NCBI RefSeq assembly: GCF_027887165.1
Contig: NC_077232.1
Location: 16,794,755-16,858,754 of the forward strand
Source of the DNA: Monodelphis domestica
Taxonomy: Eukaryota > Chordata > Mammalia > Didelphimorphia > Didelphidae
Direction of reading: 5' to 3'
DNA length: 64,000 nt
This document shows, one piece after another, positions 22,201-34,206 of the stretch (the stretch's first letter is position 1; the number at the start of each line of letters is the position of its first letter). The notes below the pieces were generated by a model, which saw only the letters and a list, made by a program, of their open reading frames with translations, had not been told where the DNA came from and made no database searches. The position numbers and the translations under genes are program-made.

Positions 22201-22551
22201 CTAGGGTATGGGTGCCAAAGATGGCATGCAGAATGCTCTCTGTGGGCATATGCAAGTTAGTTACTAGAAATGCAGAGGGACTCCAGAGGAGCTCCTCCCT
22301 TCCCCCTCTCTACCTACTTCCTTGCCCCTCTGCCCCGCAGTCCAATGGAAGCATTTATTCCTTCAGGTCACTCCCCTCCGCATCTCCATGAGTGCCTCTC
22401 CCTTTCCTGATCAGAGCTCTTAGGCCACTCCTCTCCCTTTCTTCCTCCCCTGTCTGGTCTCTGGGGAGGGGCACAGCACCCAGGCCAGGAGGTGAGGGTG
22501 GGACATGGTACTCCATCTTTAAAAAGTTTGCCATCACTACCCTAGGACATC
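22201..22551. mobile_element. Probable non-autonomous hAT-like DNA transposon
   Basis: The ends form imperfect inverted repeats: CCTAGGGTATGGGTGCCAAA at the left, and CCTAGGGTAGTGATGGCAAA on the minus strand at the right. The interior is GC-rich, unlike its neighbours, and codes for nothing recognisable. The end consensus and the GGTGCCAAAGATGGCA motif resemble marsupial hAT-type elements. An 8-bp target duplication could not be confirmed. Confidence 0.45.
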
Positions 22552-22559
22552 TTGCTGGA

Positions 22560-22890
22560 AACACTGCTTTGATTTTCTCATCTCAGTGGAGCTTCCTTGT
22601 CTAACCTTTCTTGTCTTACTGCCTTCCAGATATAGAGTACTTTGGGTTTCTGATGCCCCTGGAATGGCTCTGGTTCATGTTGGCAAGCTTTCATCTTGCT
22701 TACTTCTACTTATCCTGGCTTTTTTGGTGAAGCTCTTTTCCTATGACTTCAATGTTTCTGTCTGTCCTGAGCTGAATGAATGTATTCACTGTAGTTACTC
22801 TTTAGAGAAAGAGTCTTACCACATATAGCTTGTTTGGAAATAAAGAAGAACAGAGTTCAAATTTAGAAGACAGTGAAATTAATGCATCCA
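22560..22890. other. Intergenic, possibly L1 5' leader remnant
   Basis: Follows the DNA-transposon-like block and could continue the old minus-strand L1. An 80-codon open frame (22586-22828) has no recognised domain. Confidence 0.3.
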
Positions 22891-22902
22891 CTTATAAAAC
22901 TT

Positions 22903-23111
22903 CATTTTATTTTTTTTAACCCCTTACCTTCAGTCTTGGAGTCAATACTGTGTATTGGCTCCAAGGCAGAAGAGTGGTAAGGGTTAGGCAATGGGGGTCA
23001 AGTGACTTGCCCAGGGTCGCACAGCTAGGAAGTGGCAGAGGCCAGATTTGAACCTAGGACCTCCCGTCTCTAGGTCTGGTTCTCAATCCACTCATCTACC
23101 CAGCTGCCCCT
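22903..23111 (-). mobile_element. SINE1 with 14-bp target-site duplication
   Basis: Complete minus-strand copy flanked by CACTTATAAAACTT at 22889-22902 and 23112-23125. Confidence 0.95.
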
Positions 23112-23149
23112 CACTTATAAAACTTTAAAGAAAAATATAAAATGTATGT

Positions 23150-25757
23150 GAGCCCCATAAATTTTTTGAAAGAGTTTAAAAATATTTTAAAAATTAGATG
23201 AGAGAGGTTGAGGTAAAACTGTATAAAAATAAAAATGATGCAAGAAAACATAGAAAATTATGAAAGAAAGTTCAAATGATTGGAAAAGGAAATTTAAAAA
23301 CTCACTGAAGAAAATAATTTATTAAAAATTAGGACTGGGCAAGAGATAGCTGATAACTTTTTAAGACAACCAGAAATAATAAAACTAAATAAAAATGAAA
23401 AGAATATAGGAAATATCTTATTACAAAAGCAACTGACCTGGAAAATAGAGTGAGAAGAAGCAATATAAGAATCCTTGAACTACCTGAAAGTTAAGATCAA
23501 AAAAAGAATTGAAATACTATTCTTCATGAAATCATTAAAGAAAAATGACATGAAGCTTTGGAACAAGAAGATAGAGTAGAACTTGAAAGAATGCATCACT
23601 TACTACCTGTAAGAGATCCCAACAGAAAAACTCCTGGGAACATTATAGCTAATTTTTGTAACTTCCAGGTTAAGGAGAAAATACTACAAGCATCTAAAAA
23701 TAGTTTAAATCCTGTGTAGATACTAAGATAATAAGGATAGCACAAGATTTAACAGCTTCTACAATAAAATAACAAAGGACATGGATCAAAACATTTTGAA
23801 GAGCAAAGGAGCTGGTTTTATAATCAAGAATAACATATCCAGCAAAGCTGAGTATTATCATAAAAGAAAATAAATAGTCATTTAAAGAATTAAAAACTTT
23901 AAAACATTCTTGAAGAGAATACCAAACTTTAATGGAAAATTTGATTTACAAGAATGAGAAGAAGCACGAAAAGACAACTTGAAAGATGACACTTAAAAAG
24001 GATCTAATAGGTCAAAATATGTACTTTTCATGGTATTTTAAAACTCAAGAATGATATCTTTAATTGGATGGTTTGAAGAAGCATTTATAGATGAATGCTT
24101 CAAGGTCAAATTGAATATAACAGAATGAGTTAAAAATAAAATAAAATGGGAAGAAGGGGAATAAATGAGAATAATCATCTCATGAAAGAGGAATGAATGA
24201 AAGAAATGTTACAATGAATGGAAGGAGAGGATAGAAGATTGGTAATGCTTGTACCTTATTCTTATCATATTTGAGTAAAATTTGTCTTAACATACAAGGA
24301 GAGAAGAGGATGAAGAATAAAGATTGAAATAGGGCTTCTTAGAAGGGCATATAGTGTAAGAAAGAAAGAGGGCAAGGGATAAGACAGGGTAGGGAATTAT
24401 AGAGGTAATTTATATTAAGAAATAGGATGAGAGAATGATAGGGGAGCAACTCATAGAAAATTAAATAGAATAACCACTAGGAGGATAAGGAGAGGGGAAA
24501 AAGGTGGGGAGGAAAAATAAAGGTGGAGCTGACAAAGGGATGGGGATTGGGATCCAGTGGTTAGAGGAAAATTAGATTTCTGAAGAAGAATAAGATAAAA
24601 AGAGAGAAAGAAAGAAAAACAGTGAAGAAAAATACAATGGAGGGAAACACACAATTAATAATTATAACTTTGAATGTGAATGGAATTAATTCACCTGTAA
24701 AATGGATTAAAAATTAAAAAATCCAACAATATGTTTAAAAATTAAATGTTATATCATCTAAATTTTAAAAGGAAAAACTAAAGGAGTTAGAGGTGGAAAT
24801 ACATAAAACTATAATAGTGTGTGGGGGGGGAGCTGATTTTAAACTTCCTTTTTCAGAACTGGATAAACCTAACTAAAAAATAAATATGAAAGAAGTTAAG
24901 GAGACAAACAGAGTCTTAGATAAGTGAGATATGATAGCTATCTGAAGAGAATTGCACAAGGATAGAAAGGAATATACCTTTTTTCAGTAGTATATAATAC
25001 TTTTGCAAAAATTGATATATTAAGAGAAAATTTTTATAATTAAATGCAGAAAAGCAGACAATATTAAACTTTTCAAGAAATGTATATTTAATTAGGGATC
25101 ATGGAATCACAGAATAAAGATTAATTAGAGACAAAATACTTAATCTTTTTTTTTTAAACCCTTACCTTCTGTCTTGGAGTCAATACTGTGTATTGTGTAT
25201 TGGCTCCAAGGCAGAATAGTGGTAAGGGTTAGGCAATGGGGGTCAAGTGACTTGCCCAGGGTCACACAGCTAGGAAGTGACCGAGGCCAGATTTGAACCT
25301 AGGACCTCCCGTCTCTAGGCCTGGTTCTCAATCCACTGAGCTACCCAGCTGCCCTCTAAAATACTTAATCTTAAAGAATGAGTGGATTAAAGAACAAGGC
25401 ATAAGAACAATAAGTAATTTTATTTAAAAAATTATAACAATGAGACAACATACCAAAACTTATATGGATAGCGCAAAAGCACTAAGTGGAGGAAAATTGA
25501 TATCTCTGAATAATTAAATCAATAAAATAGAGAAAGAACAGAACAACGAAGTAGATATACAATTAAACAAATTAGAAAATAACAAATTAAAGATCTCCAA
25601 TGAAATGTTAAATTGGAAATTCCAAAAAAAATGCAGGATTAAGAAAACTGAATGTAAGAAAACCATTGAATCAATAAAAAACTAAGAGATTATTTTATTA
25701 AAAAAAACCTAACAAAATAGATAAACCATTGGTTAATATGATTTAAAAAAAAGAGGA
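23150..25757 (+). mobile_element. Old L1, ORF1 to middle of ORF2, degenerate
   Basis: The plus strand keeps ORF1 pieces (NIIANF near 23640, then a YPAKL-like stretch near 23835), the ORF2 start (ITLNVNG at about 24665) and mid-ORF2 text around 25440-25730 resembling MDSAKALSGGKLISL and INKIE. Frames are broken by many stops and indels. A SINE1 interrupts it at 25148-25357. An ancient therian-type L1. Confidence 0.75.
25148..25357 (-). mobile_element. SINE1 with 15-bp target-site duplication
   Basis: Minus-strand copy within old L1, flanked by AAAATACTTAATCTT at 25133-25147 and 25358-25372. Confidence 0.95.
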
Positions 25758-26612
25758 GAGATATCACCTCACACCTAGCATATTGGTTAACATGACAGCT
25801 ATGGAAAGTAATGAATGCTGGAGGGGATGTGGCAAAGTGGGGATATTAATTCATTGTTGGTGGAGTTGTGAATTAATCCAACCATTCTGGAGGACAATTT
25901 GGAACTATGCCCAAAGGGCACTAAAAGACTGTCTGCCCTTTGATCCAGCCATAGCACTGCTGGGTTTGTACTCCAAAGAGAGAATAAGGAAAAAGACTTG
26001 TACAAGAATATTCATAGCTGTGCTCTTTGTGGTGGCTAAAAATTGGAAAATGATGGGATGCCCTTCAATTGGGGAATGGCTGAACAAGTTGTGGTATATG
26101 TTGGTGATGGAATACTATTGTGCTCAAAGGAATAATAAAATGGAGGAATTCCATGGGAACTGGAAAAACCTCCAGGAAGTGATGCAGAGCGAAAGGAGCA
26201 GAACCAGGAAAACATTGTACACAGAGACTGATACACTGTGGTACAATTGAATGTAATGGACTTCTCCATTAGTGGCGGTGTAATGTCCCTGAACAAACTG
26301 GAGGGATCTATGAGAAAGAAGACTATCCACATTCAGAGGAAAACCGGTGGGAGTAAAAACACCAAAGAAAAGCAACTGCTTGACTACAGGGGTTGAGGGG
26401 ATATGACTGAGGAGAGACTCTAAATGAACATCCTAGTGCAAATACCAACAACATGGAAATGGGTTTGGATCAAGGACACATATAATACCCAGTGGAATTG
26501 CACGTCTGCTTTGGAAGGGGTGGTGGGAGGGGAGGGAGGAATAGAAAATGATTTTTGTACCCAAGGAATAATGTTTGAAATTGACCAAATTAAAAAATAA
26601 TGTTAAAAAAAT
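25758..26612 (+). mobile_element. 5'-truncated L1 tail
   Basis: Plus-strand copy of the L1 3' end. It carries the ORF2 C-terminus (25783-26250, with CWRGCGKVGILIHCWWSC) and 3' UTR ending in A-rich sequence at 26600. Closely related to the full-length L1 at 47900-54240 and far younger than the L1 debris it follows. The surrounding AAAAGAGAG-like sequences may be the target duplication. Confidence 0.9.
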
Positions 26613-27000
26613 AAAAGAGAGAAGGAAATCAAATCAGTAGCTTAAAAAGGAAAAGATGAATTTAACGATCAACTGTGAATGACAATGATTATCTACAAGG
26701 CAAGGATCCAGGACAACTCCAAGAGAATCATGATGAAAAAGGATATCTACTGCTATAGGAAGAGTAGATGAAGTTCAAATGCTGATTGAAATACACTACT
26801 CTTTACTTTATTTCCTCCATCAATTTGTCTCTAGTATAAGCAAGATGTCTTGTTTCACAATACGATGAACAGGGATTTATGTGTTGTATGATAATATGTG
26901 AACAAATGATATCATATTACCTCTCTTCTTGAGGAGAGTGGAAAAAAAAGAGACAGATTTTTGGATATAACTAAAAGAGAATTTGTTTCTCTTGGATAAA
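26613..27000. other. Intergenic, possibly old L1 3' debris
   Basis: AT-rich, with no open frame of note. It may continue the older L1 split by the younger tail, but I cannot align it with confidence. Confidence 0.3.
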
Positions 27001-27011
27001 CATATTTATTT

Positions 27012-27219
27012 ATTTATTTTTTTAATAAACCCTTACCTTCTGTCTTGGAGTCAATACTGTGCATTGGCTCCAAGGCAGAAGAGTGGTAAGGGCTAGGCAA
27101 TGGGGGTCAAGTGACTTGTCCAGGGTCACACAGCTGGGAAGTGTCTGAGGCCAGATTTGAACCTAGGATTCCCGTCTCTAGGCCTGGCTCTCAATCCCCT
27201 GAGCCACCCAGCTGCCCCC
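27012..27219 (-). mobile_element. SINE1
   Basis: Minus-strand copy. The flanks GATAAACATATTTATT and GATAAGCATATTTATT look like a target-site duplication with one change. Confidence 0.93.
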
Positions 27220-27289
27220 AGATAAGCATATTTATTATAATTTAGTATATTTATAACAAATTACTATATCATATTATTTTACATATTAC

Positions 27290-27640
27290 ATTGTTATCAG
27301 TAGTTGTCTCTCGGTAACCGAGAATGACGATTGTCTTTGTGCGTTTTTGTGCACAAAGACACTTGTGCGTGAAGATTTAAGTGGAAAAATCGGTGCACAG
27401 AGACAGTCCCACTCTCTCAGCGTTGGAAGCCTGGGTCCATTGGCATGAAAAGTTGTTACACCTGGAGACTTCCTCAGCTGCATTGGATGGCCGTGTTGTC
27501 TTTTGTGCTCCAACATGCCCTGAGCACTCCACAGTGCTTTGCTGCGTCGCCATCTCAGCCGTTGAACCTTCTTGTTGGTTTCTTCCGCCTGTTCTGCCGA
27601 AACAGTCTTCACATGCTGGGTGAGCAAATCCCACATTGTT
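27290..27640 (+). repeat. Dispersed marsupial repeat, GC-richer family
   Basis: Starts AGTAGTTGTCTCTCGGTAAC and includes GAGCACTCCACAGTGCTTTG, CAGCCGTTGAAC and AGTCTTCACATGCTG, a run also present in diverged form at 62470-62580. The GC and CpG content contrasts sharply with its surroundings, which creates overlapping open frames on both strands. The repeat family was not named. Not taken as a gene. Confidence 0.6.
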
Positions 27641-28631
27641 ATATATAAAAAATAAAAACATATAGTCACTAAAAAAATTCCATTTGTTATATGGAATGAC
27701 TTTGAGAGCAGGTGTGATACTGGAGGAAATTATATCATATAAAATGCATCAATAATAGCTTATTTAAAACAAAAAATGGTCGATTGACTAATTATAATTA
27801 GAATAATAACCCATCCATCTATCCATTCATTCATTCATTTGTTCAATCATTCAATATTCATAAAAGATTTGCTGAATGTATAAACTTTGTATAAGACCTA
27901 CCCTCTTGGTGCTTACGGTTCTATAGGAGGAGATATCCATAAAATAATTAAGAAAAATACAAAATATTATAGGATAAATTCACTGGAGCAGTAGAAATCC
28001 AAGTGATATGTAAAGACCCAAGAGGAGTTTTATTACTGGCCAAGAAGAATCTGACAAAACATTCTGGGGAAGGAGGCATTTGAAGTGAACTTTAGGTGGG
28101 AATTCTACAGTGGAAAAAGTGGAGGTCATTCATTCTAGGAATATAAAGAAGCTTGAGAAAAGGAATACAGGCAGGAGAGTGTAGTACACCTGAGCAGATA
28201 AATTTAATTAAATCATGAAATTTAAATAATCAGAATTACTTGGGGATATTCATATATGTATTTATCAAGCATTTTATGAAGTTCCTACTGTATACCAGAT
28301 ATTGTGTCCTACTATGTGTTAGGCACTGGGATCAAAAGAATGAGAAAAAAATCCCTCTTTTGAAGGCATTACATTCAATTCAAAGAAACAAGAAGATCAA
28401 TCACAGCCAAGTAAATACAAATTTTATTCAAAGGAATTTATTGATGGGGCATGGACCCTAATAATTAAGGAAAGCACTCTGTAATTCTTGAGTAAAATCT
28501 TGAAGGAAGCTAGGGATTTCCAAGATAGAGGTGAGGAAAAAGAAGCTTGTTTCAGGCATGACAGTGTGTAAAAGCAGAAATGGGAGATGGAATATTGTAT
28601 ATATATTATATCTATATCTATATGTAGATAG
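27641..28631. other. Intergenic with an old CORE-SINE-type fragment
   Basis: Mostly AT-rich unique sequence. Around 28255-28345 there is a tail like TTATCAAGC...TACTATGTGTTAGGCACTGG, common to old marsupial SINEs. No gene seen. Confidence 0.4.
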
Positions 28632-28857
28632 ATAGTTGCTGTTCAGTTATTTCAATTGTGTCTGACTCATTGTGACCCCATTAACCATTTCTTTCTCCAA
28701 CTCATCTTTATAGATGAGGAAACTGAGGCAAACAGTCAAGTGATTTGCCCAGGGTCACATGCCTTGTCAGTGTCTGAGGCCAGATTTGGATTTAAGAAGA
28801 ACTATCTTCTGATTTCAGGCCTGGCACACTATCCACTGTGCCCCTTAGCTGCCTTAT
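28632..28857 (-). mobile_element. CORE-SINE (Mar1 type)
   Basis: Minus orientation: TTGTGTCTGACTCATTGTGA, GATGAGGAAACTGAGGCAAA, CCCAGGGTCACATG and ATCCACTGTGCCCCTTAGCT. Confidence 0.88.
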
Positions 28858-29109
28858 AATATTTTATATAGAAGAACAGTTAAGCTGGATAGTTTGGGTG
28901 AACAAAGAGTGTGCCAGATTTTGAAGGACTTTCTGTTCCAAAGAGAGGAGTTTGTACTTTATCTTAGAGCTGACAGTTGTTGGTTGCCTTTGGGACAGTG
29001 TGAGATAAAAATGATGACTTGCTCAAACCAACCAACCTGGAGACAGATGGTAGGAATGAAAAAAAGGCAATTTATTCCTTTCATGAAAGGTGACACTTCA
29101 ATGATGGGC

Positions 29110-29430
29110 TAAGAAGTGCCAACTGTATAATTGACAATCTGTTACCCTAAAAAAGAACTACATTTCCCGGGAGCCCACTGACTTCCTGTTGTTATGCACA
29201 TCCTGTAGACAGAGGATATTAGCCAGTAGGCAGTTCTCTTGTTTTTTCTTTCTTGTGCTTGCAGCCAACATGGTGGCAGTGGTAAGCTTAGTGTGGGGAT
29301 TTTAAATGGACTAATCAGCCATGGGCATGTGGTCTTTATTTTGTATCTTCTTTATTCCTTGATTTCTATTGATCATTAACAAACCTCCTAAAATATTTTT
29401 GTTATTTGAGATTTCATTTTAATTTTTACA
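29110..29430 (+). mobile_element. Possible solo LTR with ETS-like promoter motifs
   Basis: A compact block with AACTACATTTCCCGGGAG, GACTTCCTG, CAACATGGTGGCAGTGGTAAG, TTTATTCCTTGATTTC and a T-rich end. The promoter-then-polyadenylation layout suggests an LTR or another promoter-bearing repeat. Boundaries and family are uncertain. No internal viral sequence is attached. Confidence 0.3.
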
Positions 29431-30097
29431 TAACTGACTAGTCAGCAAGCAGGCATTATATACACAAGGGTCCTTTCCCTTCTCTTCTATCCCTCCCTCC
29501 CCACTGAACCTTGATTCACAATCTAGAACACCTGTGCCTGGGGAATAGATTCTTTCAACCCAGTTCAGGTGAGGCCAGGGGAAAGTATTGCTCTTTCTAT
29601 CCTCCATCAGTCTCCCTCCTAAGCTTGTCCTGGAGTCCTCAATCAACAAAAGGTAACAAACTGGCCTTTGTGAGCTGAATGCTCATCTGGAGATTAACAT
29701 CCTCAATTCTATCTCACTCAGGACCAAGACAAACAACCAGGATGATAAAAATAGAGGTCTGGTACTTATCATGCAAATTCTTTGTGAATCAGAACTGTCT
29801 TGAAATTTTAATTGTATTCCTAGCACCTAGCTCAGTGTCCAGCAAAAAAAAATAGGAGCTTAAGGAATGGTAGATGATGGATTGTTTGGTGAGCCAAAAA
29901 TGGAACTCTTCTAGGATTCCTGGATCATCAAGCAAGCTTCAGCCCAAACTCCTTTTCACTTTACTCCTACATCTCTTGAACTGATCAATAATGCAATGGG
30001 AATGATTAATTTAATAAAACAAAATTGTAATTTTATTATTTGGGGCTCAGGCCCATTCTTCCTTCACATTTTGGTTAATTAAAAGTCCATTTTAAGG
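29431..30097. other. Intergenic
   Basis: No gene seen. A short L2-like tail (TAGCACCTAGCTCAGTGTCC) lies at 29820-29840. Confidence 0.4.
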
Positions 30098-30288
30098 GGG
30101 GGCAGCTAGGTGGCTCAATGGAGCGAGAGCCAGGTCTAGAGCCAGGAGATCCTGAGTTCAAATATGACCTCAGGAACTTCTCATCTATATGATGCTGGGC
30201 AAGTCACTTAACCCAGGTGCTAATCCCTTACCACTCTTCTGCCTTCTATTACATAGTATTGATTCTAAGATGTAAGATAAAGGTTAAA
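30098..30288 (+). mobile_element. SINE1
   Basis: GGGCAGCTAGGTGGCTCAAT start and A-rich 3' end. The flanks AAAGTCCATTTTAA and AAGGTCCATTTTAA look like a target-site duplication. Confidence 0.93.
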
Positions 30289-30841
30289 AAAAGGTCCATT
30301 TTAATATTAACTTCAATGGACCCAAACCTGTGCCATTGGTTGTTAAAATGTACTAAAAATCTTAAAAATTCTTAAGCTACAAAGCCAGAGGAAGAATCTC
30401 AACTGTCCCTGGTTTCTTGGTGACCTAAAATCCTCCACTTAAATTAGCCCATTTGTGAATTCTCTGAATATAGTTAAGTATTGTTTGACAAAGTTGGCTT
30501 CCTTAGGGGATGTATGAGATTATGACTTTAAGTTTGTTCATTGTTTATGACAATCAAAGAAAGTATGGGATTATGAATCTATCTTCTCTATAACTTTTAT
30601 GGCTTAAGAGGAATATACAAAATTGTAATCTATAAATGAGTTATTCCTCTGTCACAATTTTGCCTACAAGAAGCTTTGTCAGAATCCTCATAGTGGTTTG
30701 GTTTTCTCTGAGACCTGAACCTATATTTTCACATAATAATACAATCTACATTTTTACCTTCATCATTTCTGAATTGTGGTAAGTAAGTATATGTTTTGTA
30801 GCAGCTACCCACCACACAAAGTGGAGAGGAGATATTTCTTC
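30289..30841. other. Intergenic, nothing recognised
   Basis: AT-rich sequence between a SINE and the long inverted repeat. No open frame or repeat recognised. Confidence 0.4.
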
Positions 30842-31400
30842 TGTCAACATGGAATCTAGAACCTCAAACTTGTAGCCTGGTAAGATCTGATGGACCTCAA
30901 GTTTTAGGACTAGCTTCTAAGTTGGCGACCCCAAAGTTTGTACTTGTTCCCTGTCCCTGTGAGAATCCACCCTGAAGGGAATCTCAGGCTAGCAGTTTCA
31001 GACTGAATAATGGACCCCAAGGTAAAGACAATCCACTTTGAATGTAGGCTAAGCCCAAACTGAGTGACTCTCCTTGTTTCCAGAAGCCTCTTCCAGTATA
31101 TCACACCCTCCTTCTTAGGATTGAACTTGAGACCAGCTTTCGAGACTGCCTTGCTGCCTACTGCACTGAAGAGTCACTCAGTTTGGGCTTAGCTTCCACC
31201 TCAAGTGGATTGTCTTCATGTTGTGGTCCATTATTCAGTCTGAAACTGCTAGCCTGAGATTCCTTTCAGGGTGGATTCTCACAGGAACAGGAAACACATA
31301 CAAGCTTTGGGGTTTCCAACTTATAAGTTAGTCCTAAAATTTGGGGTTCATCAGATCTTACTAGGCTACAAGTTTGGGGTTTCTAGATTCCATGTTGACA
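30842..31400. repeat. Long inverted repeat, arms about 230 bp, loop 98 bp
   Basis: The left arm 30842-31071 (TGTCAACATGGAATCTAGAA...CTGAGTGACTCT) is the reverse complement of 31170-31400 (AGAGTCACTCAG...CCATGTTGACA) at an estimated 85-90 percent. The arms keep the central run TCAGGCTAGCAGTTTCAGAC essentially unchanged. The sequence ends cleanly at TGTCAACATGG on both sides, like a transposon terminus. No transposase seen. Could be a fold-back element or a hairpin-RNA locus. Confidence 0.9.
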
Positions 31401-32894
31401 CTCCCATGACAGTAGGAAAGTACTGAAGACCATAATCCAGACCTACTGCATGGTCCCATATCTTCTTCCTCTTCTCTTCTCCCAATGGGCTGGGAGCTAC
31501 AAAAGGACAGAAGGTAGAGAGGGGGATTTGGGAAAGAATAGCCACTAGCAAACTTTGAAATTAAAAAGATTGGAAAAAAAATGAATCCTTAAAGAACTTA
31601 TCTCCTTCCTCTCCCTCCCATTTTCCATTCCAGAGGAATTCTGGAACATTTACTTCCCTGAGATGATCTAATTAGAGAAAATCTACACATGTTAAAATGT
31701 TCTTCCTGGAGAAGAATGACCTTGATCCTTTCCCTCAGTTCCTCACCCAAGCCACTTTGTGTTCCTAGTAGAGAGAACTTGGTGGAGGCTGGAGTGGGAC
31801 TCTGCATGATGGTTTTTTATTGTGTGTTGAATGGGGGAAAAGAGGAAAGGAGTAAAATCAAGGATTGATTGTGGTAGTCCTGAAAGATTTTCTGTAGTTT
31901 ACCTCTTCCTCCCAGGCTCTCTTCAATCTGTTTTCCCCCTTTCTTATGACCATTATGATACAGGAAGATGAAAGTCTATTCAGTTTAATGGGATGCCATT
32001 TAACCCAACAGGTATCAATAGAGTGCTTGGAGCACCATATATTGGATCATCAGTGATCTATATTTCTTAGTATTATCTAAGTTGGTAGAGTATAATGAAG
32101 ATCAAATAGTCTTTTCCTTAAATGATTGGCAGCAGAATCTTGGAAATTCTGCTCAGTGTTTCCCATCTTCAGTTGATCACTAATCTTAAATAGATTCTCT
32201 TCTTTCATTGTCCTTTCCCCGATGTATTGGCAGGAAAGCTTAACATGATGGAGCTTTGGACCAGTCTATGTTCTAGCAGAAAAGGCTCTTTTACCATGGG
32301 GCAAGAATTCAGATCCTGGATTCCCTTGTGTCCATGATATGCTGACTTTTGTGGTAGCTTATAAAGAGAAGCAAAGGCAGCTGGAGCTATGTAGCAGTCT
32401 CACCTGTGTCTGAATGATTCCCTTCTATATGAGCCAGACTCTGCTCCCAGATGGGGCAATTATATCTCTTGAATCCCTGATCCTCTAGCACTATCTTTGA
32501 TTGTTTAAGGCCCAAAGAAAAAGCTGTTTCACCCTCACAGGCTTGATCCTGCCCATTAGCTTTTGAAGTACTTCAGATAAAACACAGATTCTTAAATCCA
32601 AAGATCTGGGATTTCGTAGAAGTGGATGCTCCCTCAGCAAACACAGATTAAAACCCCTTCATGCCCTAGCTGATGATATCCCGGTGCTGTGGTGGCTGCC
32701 ATCATCTCTAGGGGATGAATCTTCTGGCAAGGAAGTTGTCTGAGTTCATCTAGGTTGGTTCTTGTCAACAGTCATTAGATCTACCAGAGGCCCCAAAAGC
32801 CCATAAAATCATGAGCTACCCTGGAAGAGCCATGGGGAAACCAGAATAATATCTACCCCATGATATAGCATCATGGTAGGGCTTTCATGGAGGA

Positions 32895-33060
32895 AAGTGG
32901 AGCATAGTATGGCAGAGAGCAAAGAACCCTGGGTTGAGGTCAGAGCATCTGATTTCAAATTCTGGCTTTGAAAATTGCTATTTTTGTGACCTTGAATAAG
33001 TCATACAACCTCTCTGGGCCTCAGTTTCCCTTATCAATATAAAGAGCAAAATAGAACTTT
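32895..33060 (+). mobile_element. MIR/CORE-SINE, old
   Basis: TGACCTTGAATAAGTCATAC and CTCTGGGCCTCAGTTTCCC are the conserved core and tail of MIR-type elements. Confidence 0.75.
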
Positions 33061-33441
33061 TAAAGATATAAGAACTCTTTTCAGTCATTGACCAATCATG
33101 TTTCCAGAGGACTTATGATAAAATATACTACTTATCTACTGTTCAAGATTTGATGTGCATTCAGAGGGCAGATGTTTTTTTGGACATGAATGGTACAGGA
33201 ATTTGTTTTGCTTGACTACGTATTTATTACAAAAAAAAAAAAAGAACCATATTGAAGCCCATGATTGCTAGGGTCCCTTCCAGTTCTTAGTCCATTTTCC
33301 TGTGAAATCTTATATTTATTATGTATTATGGAGAGCAGAATTTCCTGGCATTGAAATGGATGCATCTCTGTAAAAATCTCTCAAAGATTCCTTCCTTAGT
33401 TATGTCTTCGTTGTTTATATATCTATGTCTACATCTGTAAT

Positions 33442-33715
33442 ACAGGCATCCCTTCCACATTGCAGGGGTTAGGTGTGCGGCAGCCCCACCATCTGGAAAA
33501 TTCACATAACATTTTCTGGCTTTGTGTTCTTTTTATTAATGTTAATTTTTGACGTATTTTAACTGAAAAAAAGAACTTGGGTACATTTATGGTATTAAAT
33601 GATAAAATGTTAACATTATATCATGCTATACATATATTTAATGCATTTCTGAGTTTCTAAATTTTTTCTCTATTATCTACCAATCTTCGTATATTGTCTC
33701 TGACTCCTGCAAAAC
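33442..33715. mobile_element. Possible Tc1/mariner-Tigger-type fragment
   Basis: Starts TACAGGCATCCCTTCCACAT, then GGTTAGGTGTGCGGCAGCCC and an AT-rich body. The start resembles Tigger-like termini with a TA flank. No transposase frame and no matching right end were found, so this is tentative. Confidence 0.35.
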
Positions 33716-33751
33716 TCCCCCCAAGTTGCCAGTTGGTTTCTTATTTTTATT

Positions 33752-33948
33752 TATTTTTTAAATTTAACCCCCCTACCTTCCATCTTAGAATCAATATTGC
33801 ATATTGGCTCCAAGGCTGAAGGGCTTGGCATTGGGGGTCAAGTGACTTGCCCAGGGTCACACAGCTAGGAAGTATCTGAGGCCAGATTTGAACCTAGGAC
33901 CTTCTGTTTGTAGGCCTGGCTTTCCATCCACTGAACCACAAGCTGCCC
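33752..33948 (-). mobile_element. SINE1 within module C
   Basis: Minus-strand copy with CCTTCCATCTTAGAATCAAT and GACTTGCCCAGGGTCACACA. Ends at AAGCTGCCCCC. Confidence 0.93.
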
Positions 33949-34206
33949 CCAAGTTAGCTTCTTATGCCAACCTGAGATACAGCAAAACCCTAAATGGGGA
34001 AAAGTCATTCTGTATCATTTTTTCATTGAAATATCTCAGTCCTCTAGCCCTATCCTGGTCCTTATTCCCAGTCCTAGTGTAGTATGCATACCCTTAGAAT
34101 GTGCCTATTCCCATGCATTTATCTTTAACTCTACATCTACTTTTATACATCCCTTTGCTTATACCCATTCATATACTTAAAGTTACTTAGCCATAGTTAT
34201 TAATAA

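Noticed and set aside
27286-27669. Several 60-130-codon frames on both strands
   Set aside because: They lie in a dispersed GC-richer repeat whose relative occurs at 62270-62760. Lack of stops follows from base composition.
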